From assembly GCA_020284085.1 (NCBI GenBank), contig JACEVL010000521.1:62001-126000 (forward strand): 64,000 bases of DNA. The letters are read 5' to 3'. Each line of letters starts with the position of its first letter. Positions within the stretch are counted from its first letter, which is position 1. This DNA comes from Aporrectodea caliginosa (taxonomy: Eukaryota; Annelida; Clitellata; Crassiclitellata; Lumbricidae). The translations under genes and the position numbers were made by a program. Under the pieces are notes generated by a model. The model was not told the origin of the DNA and searched no databases. It saw only the letters and a program-made list of their open reading frames with translations. Of this stretch, positions 24,675-36,664 are shown piece by piece.

Positions 24675-25864
24675 TTTTATATTTATATATCTATTTATAT
24701 ATTTATATATTTGGGTAAGGAGATCTTCACATGCAACTGAGTGGTCATTTCTAGTGTGGGTCTAATGATCCGACACATCCGGTGGCTTGGGCAGACACTG
24801 AGACACCGCACATACGTCAGTATATCATGTATCATGCAGCATCCATCACACACAGAATATGGTTCTGACTGTAGAGAGGCTGAGATGGACACAGACAGGC
24901 CTTGTTGTGGCCTTTTGAACACCGTAGGGCGTAGGCAAAATAATCTGTTGGAACAGTTGGCCAGGTTTTTGTAAGATCAACAATTATTATCAATTATTAT
25001 CAATAGAAAGAGTAGACCCTAAAGCAGAATTTGACAGGGGGTGCGTACGCACCTTACGCACCTTGTATGGCTACGCCACTGACTGTAAGTAATATCTGTG
25101 TATGTGCAGTGTCCATAAAATATGTACAAAACAATTCGATCATTTCATGTTTACTACGTTACATTGTTGTGTCATCTATTATGTTTAGGGAACAACCGGA
25201 AATCGCTTCGGCCATTTGCCCCGGCCGGATATCGGGTTTTTCGGAACTATTCGCCTCGGCAAATAATACCCACGCAAATACCTACAATTTTTGGAATTCG
25301 ATCAATCTCAAGATTATAGTTACAATTTACAAATAAATTATACAACTGAACTAAATTTCTTACAGTCGCTGTCGTATTTGTATATATCTAATTGGTTCAT
25401 TATTACAGGTAAAAAAAATAATGTTTATGCTGATCTTTTTTTATTACATGTAAAAAACGGTACTCGGTTCGTACCCGGATCCGGCAAATAGTACATCCAA
25501 ATACTCGGATTTGCTACCCGGTAGAAAATGTCTACCCGGTTGTTCCCTAATTATGTTTACAATTTCTGACCAGTTCTTCCCAGTTTCCCAACCTCACTGT
25601 GGAGTTCATTGTGAGTGAAAAATGTACTATTAAGAATCGTCGTGAATGGCAATACAGTTTAGCTTTATAAACGAAATCCAATTTACTTCAAATTAAAATA
25701 ATAATATCCGCTCGTATCATACAAAGCATGTGAGAATTGGAGTAAACATTGAAATCATTTAACCTGCATATTTTCTGAGCAGCTCCGTTGGTAGCCACTC
25801 CACGCAACTCAAAGGTCACATAGAACGAGGCCTTTAGAGGATTTCTGTGAAACCACTCGGCCAT
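14816..25864 (-). CDS. BROX: BROX, BRO1-domain and CAAX-motif protein
   Basis: ESCRT-III-associated BRO1-domain protein, anchored to membranes by C-terminal prenylation. Eleven exons join in phase to 418 residues (human BROX is about 411): 25764-25864, 22875-23076, 21609-21697, 20969-21041, 19803-19911, 19162-19251, 17775-17860, 16932-17013, 16211-16361, 15440-15599, 14816-14929. The start ATG opens [12 protein letters not shown], matching the family N-terminus. Family landmarks include [37 protein letters not shown] and [10 protein letters not shown]. The protein ends GCTLS, a CAAX box with Cys415. Most donors are GTGAGT- or GTAAG-like. Two joins are less certain: the donor after TCT at 22875 (GTGTAG) and the donor at 16932 (GTGCGG). 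Intron 1 hosts a 1.74-kb hAT element. The other introns carry SINE and LINE debris. Confidence 0.95.
15695..15995 (+). mobile_element. LINE 3' end with reverse-transcriptase C-terminus
   Basis: A plus-strand frame reads [13 protein letters not shown], the conserved C-terminal signature of CR1/L2-like reverse transcriptases (compare [13 protein letters not shown] in the LINE at 43561). It is followed by [11 protein letters not shown] and then a short 3' UTR ending in repeated ATTACA units. It is 5'-truncated and lies antisense in a BROX intron. Confidence 0.85.
17395..17465. repeat. Short hairpin repeat
   Basis: 'ttaacgacgagc' at 17400-17411 pairs with 'gctcgtcgttaa' at 17444-17455 around a roughly 30-bp loop. 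A similar but decayed arrangement is at 5318-5390. It may be a remnant of a small inverted-repeat element. Confidence 0.5.
18360..18700 (-). mobile_element. LINE reverse-transcriptase C-terminus
   Basis: The minus strand reads [20 protein letters not shown] followed by LPP and a Y-x-PRTHNR segment. This is the typical end of a non-LTR reverse transcriptase (SKLF...NPNHVLH..LPP...Y.LR.R.HN). Its 3' tail at 18425-18470 resembles 1850-1920. It is 5'-truncated and lies in sense orientation within a BROX intron. Confidence 0.75.
18866..19144 (+). mobile_element. tRNA-derived SINE, family B
   Basis: Box A-like 'tagtgtagtggttagggtgc' and box B-like 'gggttcaaattcccgcc' are present. The body shared with the copies at 40337 and 50755 includes 'ggcagaaatttggttcgaga' and, near the end, 'atgaagtcgttaaaactttat' with 'ggctgcctcagag'. 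The insertion abuts a BROX exon (19162-19251). Confidence 0.8.
20530..20730 (-). mobile_element. LINE 3' fragment
   Basis: Starts with the inverted tail 'acatttatatagcgccgctc' and 'cggtagcgctctcgac'. The minus strand then gives short reverse-transcriptase C-terminal-like text with stops. It lies in a BROX intron. Confidence 0.5.
21725..21870 (-). mobile_element. Truncated copy of the 43419 LINE 3' UTR
   Basis: The segment from 'attagtaacttctactgc' through 'gcaccaatgtctaac', 'ccgtaatcaggtcaa', 'ccagaagatcagtc' and 'gcagcctatggtggataagc' matches 43441-43575 with few differences. It is therefore a 5'-truncated insertion of the same family, lying in a BROX intron. Confidence 0.85.
23341..25081. 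mobile_element. hAT-like element, 1741 bp, with nested insertion
   Basis: Ends are CAGTGGCGTAGCTAGG and a terminal ATGGCTACGCCACTG. The flanking 8-bp repeat ACTGTAAG is perfect (23333-23340 and 25082-25089). The interior holds a TA microsatellite (about 24635-24672) and a nested 88-bp hAT-like copy. I recognise no transposase domain. It sits in intron 1 of BROX. Confidence 0.88.
23582..23669. mobile_element. 88-bp hAT-like derivative nested in a larger element
   Basis: Matches the 3' part of the element at 11933-12263 from 'cacactatgcaaaatt' to the CTG end. It has a perfect 8-bp flanking repeat AGTATACT (23574-23581 and 23670-23677). It lacks the usual CAGTGGTGTAG left end, yet is flanked by a clean duplication. 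Confidence 0.8.
25188..25547. mobile_element. Small inverted-repeat DNA element, 360 bp
   Basis: Terminal inverted repeat GGGAACAACCGG (25188-25199) and CCGGTTGTTCCC (25536-25547). A direct repeat ATTATGTTTA abuts the left end (25178-25187) and lies two bases beyond the right end (25550-25559). Subterminal segments are rich in CCGG, CGGAT and ACCCGG words. Superfamily unresolved. Confidence 0.75.
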
Positions 25865-27386
25865 TAAAATTGTTAAAACGAGTTTTTTTCTATAAACAAA
25901 TTAATTCGTCTAATAATTACTCATAACACATACGCTGCTCATAACGCAGATAACATATTAGAGTCCACGTACCACTGATGATGTCATTTGCAATTGAGCG
26001 CCATTTAATGAATGATTGAATAAAAGTAAACCTTCGTCATCGTAAACTTCAAACTTCTAAAAGCGCCACTCGAAAAACCTTCGATAGAAGTAGTGAATTA
26101 TGTTGGCTTTTTTAATTACTAATCTAATCTAACCTAGTGACTTCCCACGTGTTGAGCGCTTCTGTGAGACTCCTAAGTGGCGCTATATAAATGTCTTGTT
26201 ACATTACATTACATTACTTTGTGGCATCGTTATCATGATGCCTATTGCATTAATTTATGGTCGTTTCATGTGAAATCATAATAAAAATCATAAGCCAAGT
26301 TGAACTCCTGTGAAAGACATGAGTTTTGAGTTTAGACCAAACTGAAATTACAGAATCGACAGAACTGAACTTGGTAGACCCTGCTTGTAATTCAATGAAT
26401 TGATTGGGCGAGTTCCTTCACACCGCTGCCAGTGTATGGGCGCCGCCGCCACACCATTTAGGTCCCCGTGTACGGGCTGTTCTAGCCCGAGATTCAATTA
26501 ATGGAAGACGAACGCTTTAAAAAGGCGAGTTCGAATTGTAGTAGCGTTTAGAGAGCATCGGGGTTGTGAGATAATTTAGTGCTTCTATATAAAACATATG
26601 GTTTTCTCTAGACTCTTAAAGACGCACTTTTCAGCTGTTTGATGGTCACGTGTTGACTCTCAAGCGGCGTTTTAGAAAATGTTTTGGTACATTACATAAT
26701 TGTCAACAAATTTTAGGCAGTTTTGCCCCCTTATCAACAACTGTCAAACATGATGGACCCCTAAAAATTATGTCAACAATCCCAGAACCCCCCCCCTACA
26801 AAAAAGAACAAAATGGCTTAATACACGCACTTTTCAGCACTAAAAAATGCAATCTCGAATGAGTTTCTTTATTACCAGCTTTTTAGTAGTATTAAACATT
26901 AAGCACTTTATACATTTTTAGCACTTAATGTTTTCGCTTGGAAGGGTGGCGTTTTTATCAAAACTGTCTTGTTCCAAACCCCCTCCCCCTCTATTTTGTT
27001 GACATAATTAATGGACGACCCCGTGCTGGACTCTCCACCCTCCGAGGTAGAATCAAATCTTCAAGATTTTGACCACTTGCGTCCTCTAGTGAATCCATTT
27101 GTAAAACGAGTGGCGATCAAGCGAAGGACTGCCTTCATATAAAATTACGAAATTGAAGTCACCTAAATGAATTTTCGTGGCCCCTTCTTTTCGAATAGTA
27201 ACATACCGTCACCTTTCCATGATCACCACGGAATAACACGCAAATATTTTAGCAGAAATTACAACTACGGAATCTTTTTGGGATAGCACAGTAATTGCTA
27301 GCCTGGTGCAAATACTTCTGAACTGATATTTGTACTATTTTAACAGAAACTAAAATCGCAACAACCAAAAGATAAGAACTTACACC
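25865..27386. other. BROX upstream / PAICS downstream intergenic
   Basis: Must contain the BROX promoter; no TATA or other motif is convincing. A LINE/SINE tail ends at about 26217 in TTACATTACATTACATTAC after 'gtggcgctatataaatg'. Segments with 'ttgtcaacaaattttag' (26699) and 'attttgttgacataatt' (26993) form a possible inverted repeat enclosing about 300 bp. Confidence 0.4.
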
Positions 27387-27392
27387 TTTATT
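27387..27392 (-). promoter_or_regulatory. Probable PAICS polyadenylation signal
   Basis: AATAAA on the minus strand, about 180 bases beyond the PAICS stop codon. No other canonical signal lies between it and the stop. Confidence 0.5.
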
Positions 27393-27570
27393 GTGGAATA
27401 TTTCTGAAACATTACCAAACTAAGGGAGCAATGACTCCCACTGCTTCCATTGTGCAAGAAAACACATTTAATCATACAAAAATAGGAAACAGCTAGCAGA
27501 TCTGCTTCATTTGTTTTAGCCAGTGGCACAGCACAGTCTTAACAGTTTTATCCAAGAAACAACTCTGGGA

Positions 27571-30500
27571 TCACGGTTTGTGGATCAAGGAGTCGTCATG
27601 CCGCAATCCAATCCACGTGTTGAGCTGTGAAGCACGCAGCCTGCCCCAGATCACATGATCACTCAACGCAAAGATCTGTGCAGCCTGAAGAGCAGCGGCT
27701 TCTGGCGAAAGTACGGTAGAACATCCAAGACCTGGAAAATTCAAATGGTACAAAGATTTTAATTCTACATGGTCAACAGCATCTAAAAAACCTATTTCAC
27801 TTTTACCCCATCAGTTTTCGTCCATATTTTGAAAATTTACTGTGGTAAAAGGCAAAAACCCAGCTACAGGGATGTTGCAAGTAGGAAACACACAAGGTCA
27901 AAAACCTTTTTCTTGATCGCAAGGTTGGGTTGGAAATGATCCAATGTCCTTCAAGTATTGATATGTACAGAAAACTACAATGTCTGTTTATATTATGATA
28001 ATTTTGGTGAGGTAAGGCTCTTTTAACCACAGTAAAGTAAGAAAGGTTCATGCATTCATAAGACGTCATTAAACATGGACGACTTAACTGGGCTTTGCCT
28101 TTCCTTACCAGTAAAGTCAAAGTAAGATGAAACAAGGCAGGGCAAGGAGATTTAGGCAAACCAAGGCAAGTCCATTTATGCACACGAGAAGCCACGGAAA
28201 AACATAGTTCACTAGCACAATCAAAAAGCTGTGAAGAAAGTTTTGAACGTATGTTCATACCAGAAGGCATCCGAAGACTGGACCAGAGGTCGTAAGGACC
28301 CCATTCACCAGACAGAGGAGGGCAGTTGATCACTGGCCATGTGCTGCTACCGGAAAGAACTGGTCCAAGGCCATTGCTGCGACCTGCAACAGCTACGAAT
28401 ACGGTCGGAATACCATCACCTGGAAAGAGTAACAAAAATCTGTGAAATACGGATCATTCATTCAACAAGAAAGAAAATAACAAGTTCAATTTACGCCAAA
28501 AACTCATAAAAATCGTTTTGACAGGTTTCTACAAAGCACAAAATAGATGCCCATAGTAATGATCAACATTAAGTCCCGTTTCTATAGCACCACTGCAATA
28601 ATGCTCAAGGCAGCAACATTGGAAGGCATGCAAAATTCCAGGGAACTTAGTTTGATAACAAGAGTTAAGGATAATAATAATAATAATACTAAAATGATGA
28701 TTTGTACAGCGGTGTAGCACAGTCAAGTCCGAAAGATCACTGAGATGACAAAGAAACATTAAAATCCGACCCAGTTTTTCTAATGGATTACGATTTTAGA
28801 CTTCAATATCACTCAAAACAACCATCAGTTGATGCATTACCATAATGATTCGACTCAAAAGTCAGCTAGTTTGTAAATCTAACAGTTTAACCATCATGAA
28901 AGAGACTCCTGTCATATGAGTGTTTGTGGAAACCTACCTTCATATTCGGAGAGGATCTTGAGGGTCGTATCTGTCCCTTTGTGGGCTGAGGTCACTCGCA
29001 GTTCACACAGAATGCCAAGAGTCAAACACTTGTCCTGGATCTTCTTTCCGAATTCTTTGTCCGACGATGAACCCATGAGCACAGCAACACGTCCACTTGG
29101 CTTCTGCTCCGCCAGCTGAAATAATTTGCCAAATATTCACAGCACACATACATGATTCACATCCTAGCAAAAAGCAGTCAAAAGAACTGGGTTATTTACA
29201 AATGAACAATAAACTATCATGTCTTCCAGTTCATAAACTGTTTCAAGTAAATGCTAATTGCAGAAAACAGGCTTCTTGAACAACAAGCTCTGGTTAGAAA
29301 TCATTAATATAAATTAAAGGCCGAAAAAATGTTTGAGAACTTAGGAGTAATTATAAACAAAGAGCAAAACCTGCCCTCACCATCTACAAAAAACCAGTTC
29401 AAACACCATCAACAATCATTAAGGGCCTACTCAGACGGAATCATGAGAAAAGTTTTCAATCCAGTGTAGAAGGAAGACAATATACAATTTCACCACAAAA
29501 GACAGATTCATTCAGGCAAATGAAACCTCAACATAACGAACCATTTTAACTTTATCTCCGATCCACGCAAAATTCTTCTTCACAACTTCTAATGCCTCTG
29601 GTGTTACTTCGTCGAGCTCTCTGTAAACCTGTTTGTCTTTCATCAGGCGACGATCACCAGAGGGCCAGAGACGCCAGGAATCGGAGTCGATGATGTCGGC
29701 CAAAAGAATCTCTTCTGCAAACAATCAAATGAAAAATGTGAAGTAGTGAATAGAACTGAAGACAATTAATGATGGGACATTGGCTTACTAGGCATAATAC
29801 TTTCGAATCTGCTCAAACAGAATGATGACCAATTTCACACAACCACAACGAACTGAAGTAACTCTTTCACAGTAAATGCTGTCTGGCCACTGTGATGTCA
29901 TTTAGACCAGCATTTAAGCCCCATCTCTTACATGTTGCTTAACCTCAATAGCCTGTCTTCCAATTTCTGGGGCCCTCAAGAATCCTGTATGGCTATGTCC
30001 AATGGATTGTAATTAAGAACTGCAATCCAGCTTGGAAGCGACCATCAACTGAAGAAGTCTTATGCATTGATAATGATTCTACACATATCAGATTAAATTC
30101 ATTAAACAACAAAGAAAATTACAAGTTCATTGCAAGAATACTATAAGTTGTAAATTTTGTCAGTTGATGCTGTCAAAAGGATAACTCTAAATGATCAGCA
30201 CACCCCCAGGTCCACGGCTAACTCCCTAGCTAAACAAGTGGCCAAAACTTAGGATGGCTAAAAGACTTCGGCCAAAATTCATCCAAAGATTTTGTCCTAT
30301 GAGTTATATATCGTTAATGATGATTTTTGCTCATCTATAGGTTAAAACAGATGATGGCTTTGTAATGTGAAGACCTTTATGATGCTGCGATCATAACACA
30401 CAGTCAACACCAAATTCCTATGACCTCTGCACAGAATCAAAGCCTACACAGAGGAAGTAAAAAGATGTTCTCACTGTTCTCCACATCAACACCGAATTCT

Positions 30501-31995
30501 ATCTTCATATCGATGAGGGCACAGTCGACGGATGCCCAGGCGCGCTCCAATATTTCGAATACGCAGACAGTAGTCTTGCAGATGATGTCCAGTTCATCGG
30601 CACCTATGACGACCCCACCACAGTTCATCTTGGCAGCTACGATCTGCTCATAGGACCACTGCGGATCATGGTTGGCATCGTCCTGTCAACAAACGCATCA
30701 ATTGGACAAATGCACAAATGCAATGCACATATGCACAAACACATACAAATTCATGCACACACACATTGGAAAAATGCACAAAGGCAATGGACAAATGCAC
30801 AAACACATACAAATTCACACACGCATTGGATGAACGCACAAAGACATACAAATGGAAACACTCACTGGGATAAATGTGCAAACGCAATGGACATTTGCAT
30901 AAATGCATTAGACAAATGTACAAATGCACACTAGACAAATGCATTGAATATTTTCCACACACAAGGCAGAAGTAACATACTTGCCAACATTCTTTCATAT
31001 AAATACTGCCAGCGATTACAAACACCTAAATAAACTCCTCAGAAGTGCAAAGTTTAGGGTAGCACATTTTGTTGAAATGCCTTTATTGAAACTCTTCAAA
31101 AGTACAAAGATAAAAGTAGCACCATCTTGTTTACATTCTTCTACAGAAACTCCCAAGATGTGCAAAGGTATACCAAACTCACTTATTTACAAAACACACC
31201 TGTAAAGAAACTCCGCAGAAATGTAAAGGGATAGTACTTGTTTTCACAACTGACAAGCATTCTCATCACTACAGAGACAATTTAAAAAATTAATCTCAAT
31301 ATTAAAACTCAAATACACACCTTGAAGAAGAACTCGAGCTTTGGCGGACAGAATCTAAACCCTTCTGCCACTCCTGGGTTTCGTTTCAGGAATGACCCGG
31401 TTGCAACGCGACGTGTGACGAACTCGATTGGAATCATGTCACAACGACGTGCAATAAATTCCTTCTCACTCTGCTGACGAATGAAATGCGTTTTCACGCC
31501 TGAAAAATTGTAAATCAGTTTCAGTGCCCTTATTGTAAATGAATCAGTTTCAATGCATGCGCTACTTTAGTTCAGAAATACACTAAATAATTAAATAATT
31601 TAATCTAGTTTCAATGCTCTATTAAGTTTAATCCAATTTCAACCGTCTACTTTGACTTCAATAATAGTTTAATTGCAATATCATACAAGTCCATTTTCTC
31701 TCCAGAATTGAAATTCTACTAATTTCTATAAATCGACAGCACTCTAAACCTCTAGATTCTGTTCGTGGGTAGTTTGAAAACATCTTACCAGCGTTGTTCA
31801 ACATGTTAAAGATGTCCGATGTGGTTGAAGTAGAAATGGCAGCTTTGCCCTCCAAGTCATGGGCTCTCGCGCCATCTCCAGCCGTGATTCGATCTTTCGA
31901 CTCGATCAACACCAGACCAGGATCATTCTTCAGGGCAACAATTATTTTTGTTTTGCCCTCGTTAAGCCTATCTGAGAGTTCAGGCAACAATGATT
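27571..31995 (-). CDS. PAICS: PAICS, bifunctional AIR carboxylase / SAICAR synthetase (5' exon missing)
   Basis: Cytosolic enzyme catalysing two consecutive steps of de novo purine synthesis, AIR to CAIR and CAIR to SAICAR. Seven exons join in phase: 31789-31995, 31321-31499, 30475-30682, 29527-29714, 28938-29115, 28261-28419, 27571-27731, giving about 425 residues. The N-terminal SAICAR-synthetase half shows [48 protein letters not shown] and [17 protein letters not shown]. The C-terminal carboxylase (PurE class II) half shows [32 protein letters not shown] and [13 protein letters not shown]. The first visible exon starts in phase 1 just before [11 protein letters not shown], so only a very short 5' exon with the start codon is missing. 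I did not find it between 31996 and 37600. One donor (GAG|GTTTCA at 29527) is weak but phase-consistent. The reading frame is otherwise intact. Confidence 0.95.
30690..30945. repeat. Degenerate ATGCACAAA-type minisatellite
   Basis: Irregular repetition of ATGCACAAA, CAATGGACAAATG and ACATACAAAT words, in the PAICS intron directly upstream (in gene direction) of the exon at 30475-30682. The period is variable, and the open frames here are repeat artefacts. Confidence 0.7.
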
Positions 31996-32108
31996 CTGGA
32001 AAGAAAAATATTCTCAGACTGTAGAAAGCATTCAATCATGTTGAATTAAATTAAATTTTTAAGTTAAATTAAATCTAACATAAGAACGTTATTGAGAATA
32101 TAATAATG

Positions 32109-32365
32109 GGGGTCAGTCCGAATCCCCGAATTCCCGAAAACGGTGAAAACAGACAAAAGTCCGATTTCCATCAAAGTTTTCTAGAAAGCGGCCAAGCTAT
32201 TCAAAGTTAAATTGTAAACATTACAAAGACCTAGCGTGGCCTTGATGTATATCGATATACTGCCTATTCAAATGTTTATTTGTTAATAATATTCTTTCGA
32301 GTTGGACTTAGAAAATCAATTTCGGGGATCCGGTCGAAATGCCTTTCGGTATTCGGCCCACACCC
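32109..32365. mobile_element. Small inverted-repeat DNA element, 257 bp
   Basis: Left end GGGGTCAGTCCGAATCCCCG and right end ATTCGGCCCACACCC are imperfect inverted repeats (GGG...CCGAAT). A perfect 8-bp direct repeat TAATAATG flanks it (32101-32108 and 32366-32373). The repeat is low complexity, so chance is possible. It lies upstream of the first visible PAICS exon. Confidence 0.65.
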
Positions 32366-32373
32366 TAATAATG

Positions 32374-34190
32374 CACTGCACACATAATGCTTAGAGCCGT
32401 AGACCTGTTTTTCTACCACTGAAAAAATGAAAACTGTGGGAGTTAAACATATCTATTGAATTAAAAGACATTTTCTCATTTATTTCTTATCAGTGGTTTC
32501 CCTGGGCGTTGGGACGGTTTGATCAGATGCACCATGCATCAAGACTTAATTTAAATATTAATTTATCTTGCAATGGTCGATTCGATAATGCACACATTGA
32601 ATTTTATAACGCACTTTGAACAACCTTATAACAATTGACATTGTTTCAGCTAGCGTCGAGACCACCTCTGATTACTCTCCTGACGTGGCGCTATACAATT
32701 TCCTAATGACAACAATGGCAGTTTACAAAATTATATCATCACCATAACTGTACATCGTGGAGGGCAAATGCAATTTGCTACTCGTCTACCTCGAGTTTTA
32801 ACTGCTAAAATAACCACAGCAGGGCTGCGGAAAAATTCAAATAAAGAACTAGACATGATCATTGGCCCAGAAAGCGGGCGACGCAGTACGTCACCATTCT
32901 AAAAGATATTAACTTCGATGTTATTATTATTATATTATTATTATTTTTAGTATGGCGCGAATTCCATTCCTTTCACACCCGACAACAAGGTGGATACGAG
33001 GCGCCAGATTTAAAGCAGTTACAGGATAGTTACCGGCCATTTCGCTGATTTTCCAAAGTAGCTTGAACTCCAGGCGTTGACCTCCGAACCTAATGTGACA
33101 ACTGAACACCCTTGGTCTACGCTTTAACCCTTTCTTTCTGGTAGGGCTAATAATGTGGGCCACGTGCAAGCCTCGAGTTCAACGAGGTGAAAACCATGAT
33201 ACGCTCGTGGTCCAGTTTGCGCTGGTTCCCTTACTTCCCTAAGTCGTCTGTGCGCTCTAAATCACTCTTAACAAGTTCGTCCTAAATCACATGAAATAAA
33301 CAGAAGCCCTTTGTAAGTCCATTTGTTCTCTTCCAGTTGAATTCATTTTCTCATCAATAACTTTGTAAAATATTATTTATCACAATGAAAACTGATTCTG
33401 AAACTTGGCGTCAATCTCACTGCGTAGTTGCCCACTGGGTTAGGGCTCTACCTGCAAATAATAGTTCTGTGCTCCCACCCGATCTGCTTGAATTTCAACA
33501 AAAAATGTCCTATTTTCATATTGAAAACAACACTCGACCACTTTGGTCGGACTGGATCTGACCAGCAACGAATTTTTAGACTATAACATTAAATGGATGT
33601 TATGTGACAATAATTAAATCCTATGGAGCGCGCGTAACCTTTTGTTATTCTAGAGCTATTTTTAGAAATAGTAGTGTCATTCAAGTAGCCACTCCTCAAG
33701 AAGTCCTCATCGTCCGTCGCCGGAACCCCAACTGGGAACTGGATTCTTCTCAACGGAGCAGAATCCTACTCTGGAACTGTGAACCGAACCTGGAACCGAA
33801 TTCACACCTATCGCGATTGTTTTGACTAAGCGCCAGCGTTACAGTTGATTCCCGCGGCTTCGCTTCGTTTTTTGGGTGCTGTAAAAATTTCGTGATTACG
33901 ATTACGATACGTCCTTTCCCTCCACGCATAGGCTAAAAGCCGGATTGTCTGCGTGCTTGCCCCTCCAAATTATCTTTCAATCGAGATCCCTCTGCTGCCC
34001 TGTAATATCATGGACATCTTTGTGCAAGATTCCAATTTTGTTTAGGCGCGCTATAAATAACAGTCTAATAATAATAATAATAAATGCCACGTGACATGGG
34101 TCCCATATAGAAATATCAGTCTTAAATGGGCTCCATGTGGGCATGCTGGCAGGATCTCTAAATTTTTCTGCTTTGAATCTCTCCATGTCT
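32374..34190. other. PAICS upstream region
   Basis: Should contain the PAICS promoter and a short coding exon ending in phase 1, neither of which I can point to. A LINE/SINE-type tail is at 32660-32700 ('ctgacgtggcgctatac'). The repeat 'tgcaagattccaattttgtttaggcgcg' with an AAT tail (34022-34082) is shared with 14370-14445. Confidence 0.35.
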
Positions 34191-35639
34191 GTAATGTTGT
34201 TTTCGTTAACGAAAACGGGCAATTAACGAAAATTGAACGTTTTCGTTAACGAAAACTAAAACTGAAACTAAAATAAGCAGGTAACAGAAACTGAAACTAA
34301 AACGAAATTTGTTGAAATAAAAACTGAAACTGAAACAAAAATTTATCAAACGAAAACTAAAACTATATGTAGCCAAAACAGAACTAATTTTTTAAAATGT
34401 AATATAATTTCCAATGGCAGGCGAAATAAACTTTCCAGAACTCCGGAGAAGAAAGTGCTTCTGAAGCACAATTTGCCCCTTATTAATTAGTATTTTTTAC
34501 TTTAAACGGTTTACAGTTGAACTTGAACAGTCTGAATATTTAGTTTTTTGTGTTTAGATAAATTTGAATAATTGCTAGAACTTAAACAGAAATTAAATTA
34601 CTGAAATTAACTTACTAATACTAAAACTAGAATTAAAATTCATCCATAAAAACTAAAACGAAAATTAATATTCAGAAACAGTACAAACTAAAACTGAAAC
34701 TAAAAATTAAGACTAACAATCAAAATTAAAACTGAAACAAAAATTGAGACTTTACAAAAACAACACTACATGTCTGCTGTCTGCTTATAACTGCCTGTCT
34801 GCTTAAATGTAAACAAATTAAATGTACACATTTTTATCTGCTTATCTGGCCACCTGCTTGTCTGCCTGCCTGCCCTTCTGTTTGCCTGCCCTTCTGTCTG
34901 CCTACCATTCCTGTCTTCTGTCATCTTTCCTTCTATCCTTCCTTCCTTTAACACAATATAACAATGGTTTAAAGTGATTTAGAAAGAAGACTTTTATAAC
35001 CCATGTTAGAACCACTGAAAATATAACCTGGAACGCCCAATTTCCTAGCTTTCTTTCTTATATCCTTCTTCCATTGTGTTTCCCTCCCTGCCCACCTCCT
35101 TTCTCTCCAGTCTCTTTCCTTCTCTTCCTTAATTCTGTCCATCTATCCAAAACAGCAGCCTGTTTCAATTCACATATGAAACTTGTGTACATAGCACAAT
35201 GCCAACTGCATGTATACCAGTGTGATTCTCCTTACAGATTTTTATTCTAGTTACAGTTACAGTTATAGTTAATGCTTTTTCATATTAATTATAGTTACAG
35301 TTATAGTTAGTATTATTTTTTAGTTATAGTCATAGTTACTGGATTTTTATTTTTTACTACCTATAGTTACAATGAGGCTAAGCGAAATTGCCTACAGACA
35401 CAGCAGCTGCGCATATTAAGACGTGTTACACAATTTGCTTACCCAGTAGATCTTGAATGGCACAACTGGTGGCATGTTTACCACGCTCTGCAAACAGTAC
35501 GGTATATGTGTCACTAGTGCATTTTATACTTGTACAAACAGTTATAGATACCTAACCTTGATGCTAAAAATTCATCAATTCTGATGATGAAGGGTAGCAA
35601 TTCCAGAGCGATCAGCTACCCTGTTTTAAAATACTGTTT

Positions 35640-36240
35640 TCACTTTGAAAAATAAAGCATAAATTACCCTTACAACAATTATTTAAGCTGCCACAACACT
35701 CTCTTGAATGAACTATTCCTCAGTCTCATAATATGAAATACTGCATCAGCAGCACGGCTATAGATATGCTTATTCACCACGAGGGCAGAATGTACAAGAA
35801 TAAACAGATGCAAAACTAGCATACATGAGATGATCACTTCCATGATCTAATGCATGTTAGCAGAAGCATAAAACCGTTTAATTGCAACAGGCACATTAAC
35901 TTTAAACTTTTTACAGGATATAAAGTATAATCCCAGGTATTTCAATTTGTTCACCCGTTCAATAGATTCTGATCCAAGGACAAGATTACAGCATTGGTTA
36001 TTACAAGGTGGACCAACAGAGAATAACAAGATTTGGTGGCATTAAATATTACATCAAGTTCTGCACCTTTCTTAACACATATGTACTAATCAGTTCTTGA
36101 AGTCTACACAATGAGATATTTGAAGCATTTAAATTATGAAATACATGACACATAGAAATATTTCTATAATAACACTTAGAAACAAACGTTGTAAAGCCTG
36201 CAAAAATCACCAGACACATTGAAAAACACACCCATTAGCC
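35640..36240 (-). mobile_element. Degenerate LINE reverse-transcriptase fragment
   Basis: Minus-strand broken frames include VNKLKYLGLYF followed by KFKVNVPVAIKRFYASAN, a pattern characteristic of the region after the catalytic core of some non-LTR reverse transcriptases. Stops and shifts occur. It is nested in the hAT-like element. Confidence 0.65.
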
Positions 36241-36390
36241 TATGATTTTTGTGTGATTTTGTGATTTAATACGCTTAGTGTCTGTCGATATTGCAGCAGT
36301 GCGTTTGCAGGCGGTTCAATAAAGCACGTACTTACTTACTTACATTTGCACAGCTAAGTCTGTTCATTTGACTGCACAGTAATATCTCAC

Positions 36391-36664
36391 CAGTTTTGAT
36401 TCTCTTCGTCGGGTTCCCTTCTACAGACTTCTTTCTATCATTCTCTGCAGCGCTGACTTCTTCGTATGTTGGTGGGTGGTGATGCTTGAGATGACTCAGC
36501 AGATTGGTCGAGTTTTTACCCGCTATGAGCCGGCCACAGACCTTCCCCTCATTAACATCATTTCCGCTAACGATACACAAACTTTTATTTGTCACTGATT
36601 CGTACTTGAAATGTCTCCAGACAGCATTGCTACGCTTGCGACCAGTCAAGGACTTTACAGACAT
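36391..36664 (-). pseudogene. BED-type zinc-finger exon of a hAT transposase
   Basis: An ATG-initiated frame of 91 codons ends at a good donor, G|GTGAGA. The BED finger is visible as SNAVWRHFKYES, a CGRLIAG segment and LLSHLKHHHP (zinc ligand Cys and two His), followed by a basic stretch with KRIKTG. BED fingers are the N-terminal DNA-binding module of hAT transposases. No RNase H-like catalytic exon follows on this strand within the element. I infer a transposase 5' exon left over from an autonomous copy; a domesticated ZBED gene is less likely. Confidence 0.7.

Noticed and set aside
27803..28260. Extension of the PAICS exon beyond the SGGT donor as part of a 210-codon frame
   Set aside because: The family sequence stops at PSG and continues in the exon at 27731; the extension is intron reading with no similarity.
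33755..33926. Minus-strand ATG frame as a candidate PAICS first exon
   Set aside because: The frame has no similarity to the PAICS N-terminus and no donor in the phase needed to join 31995.
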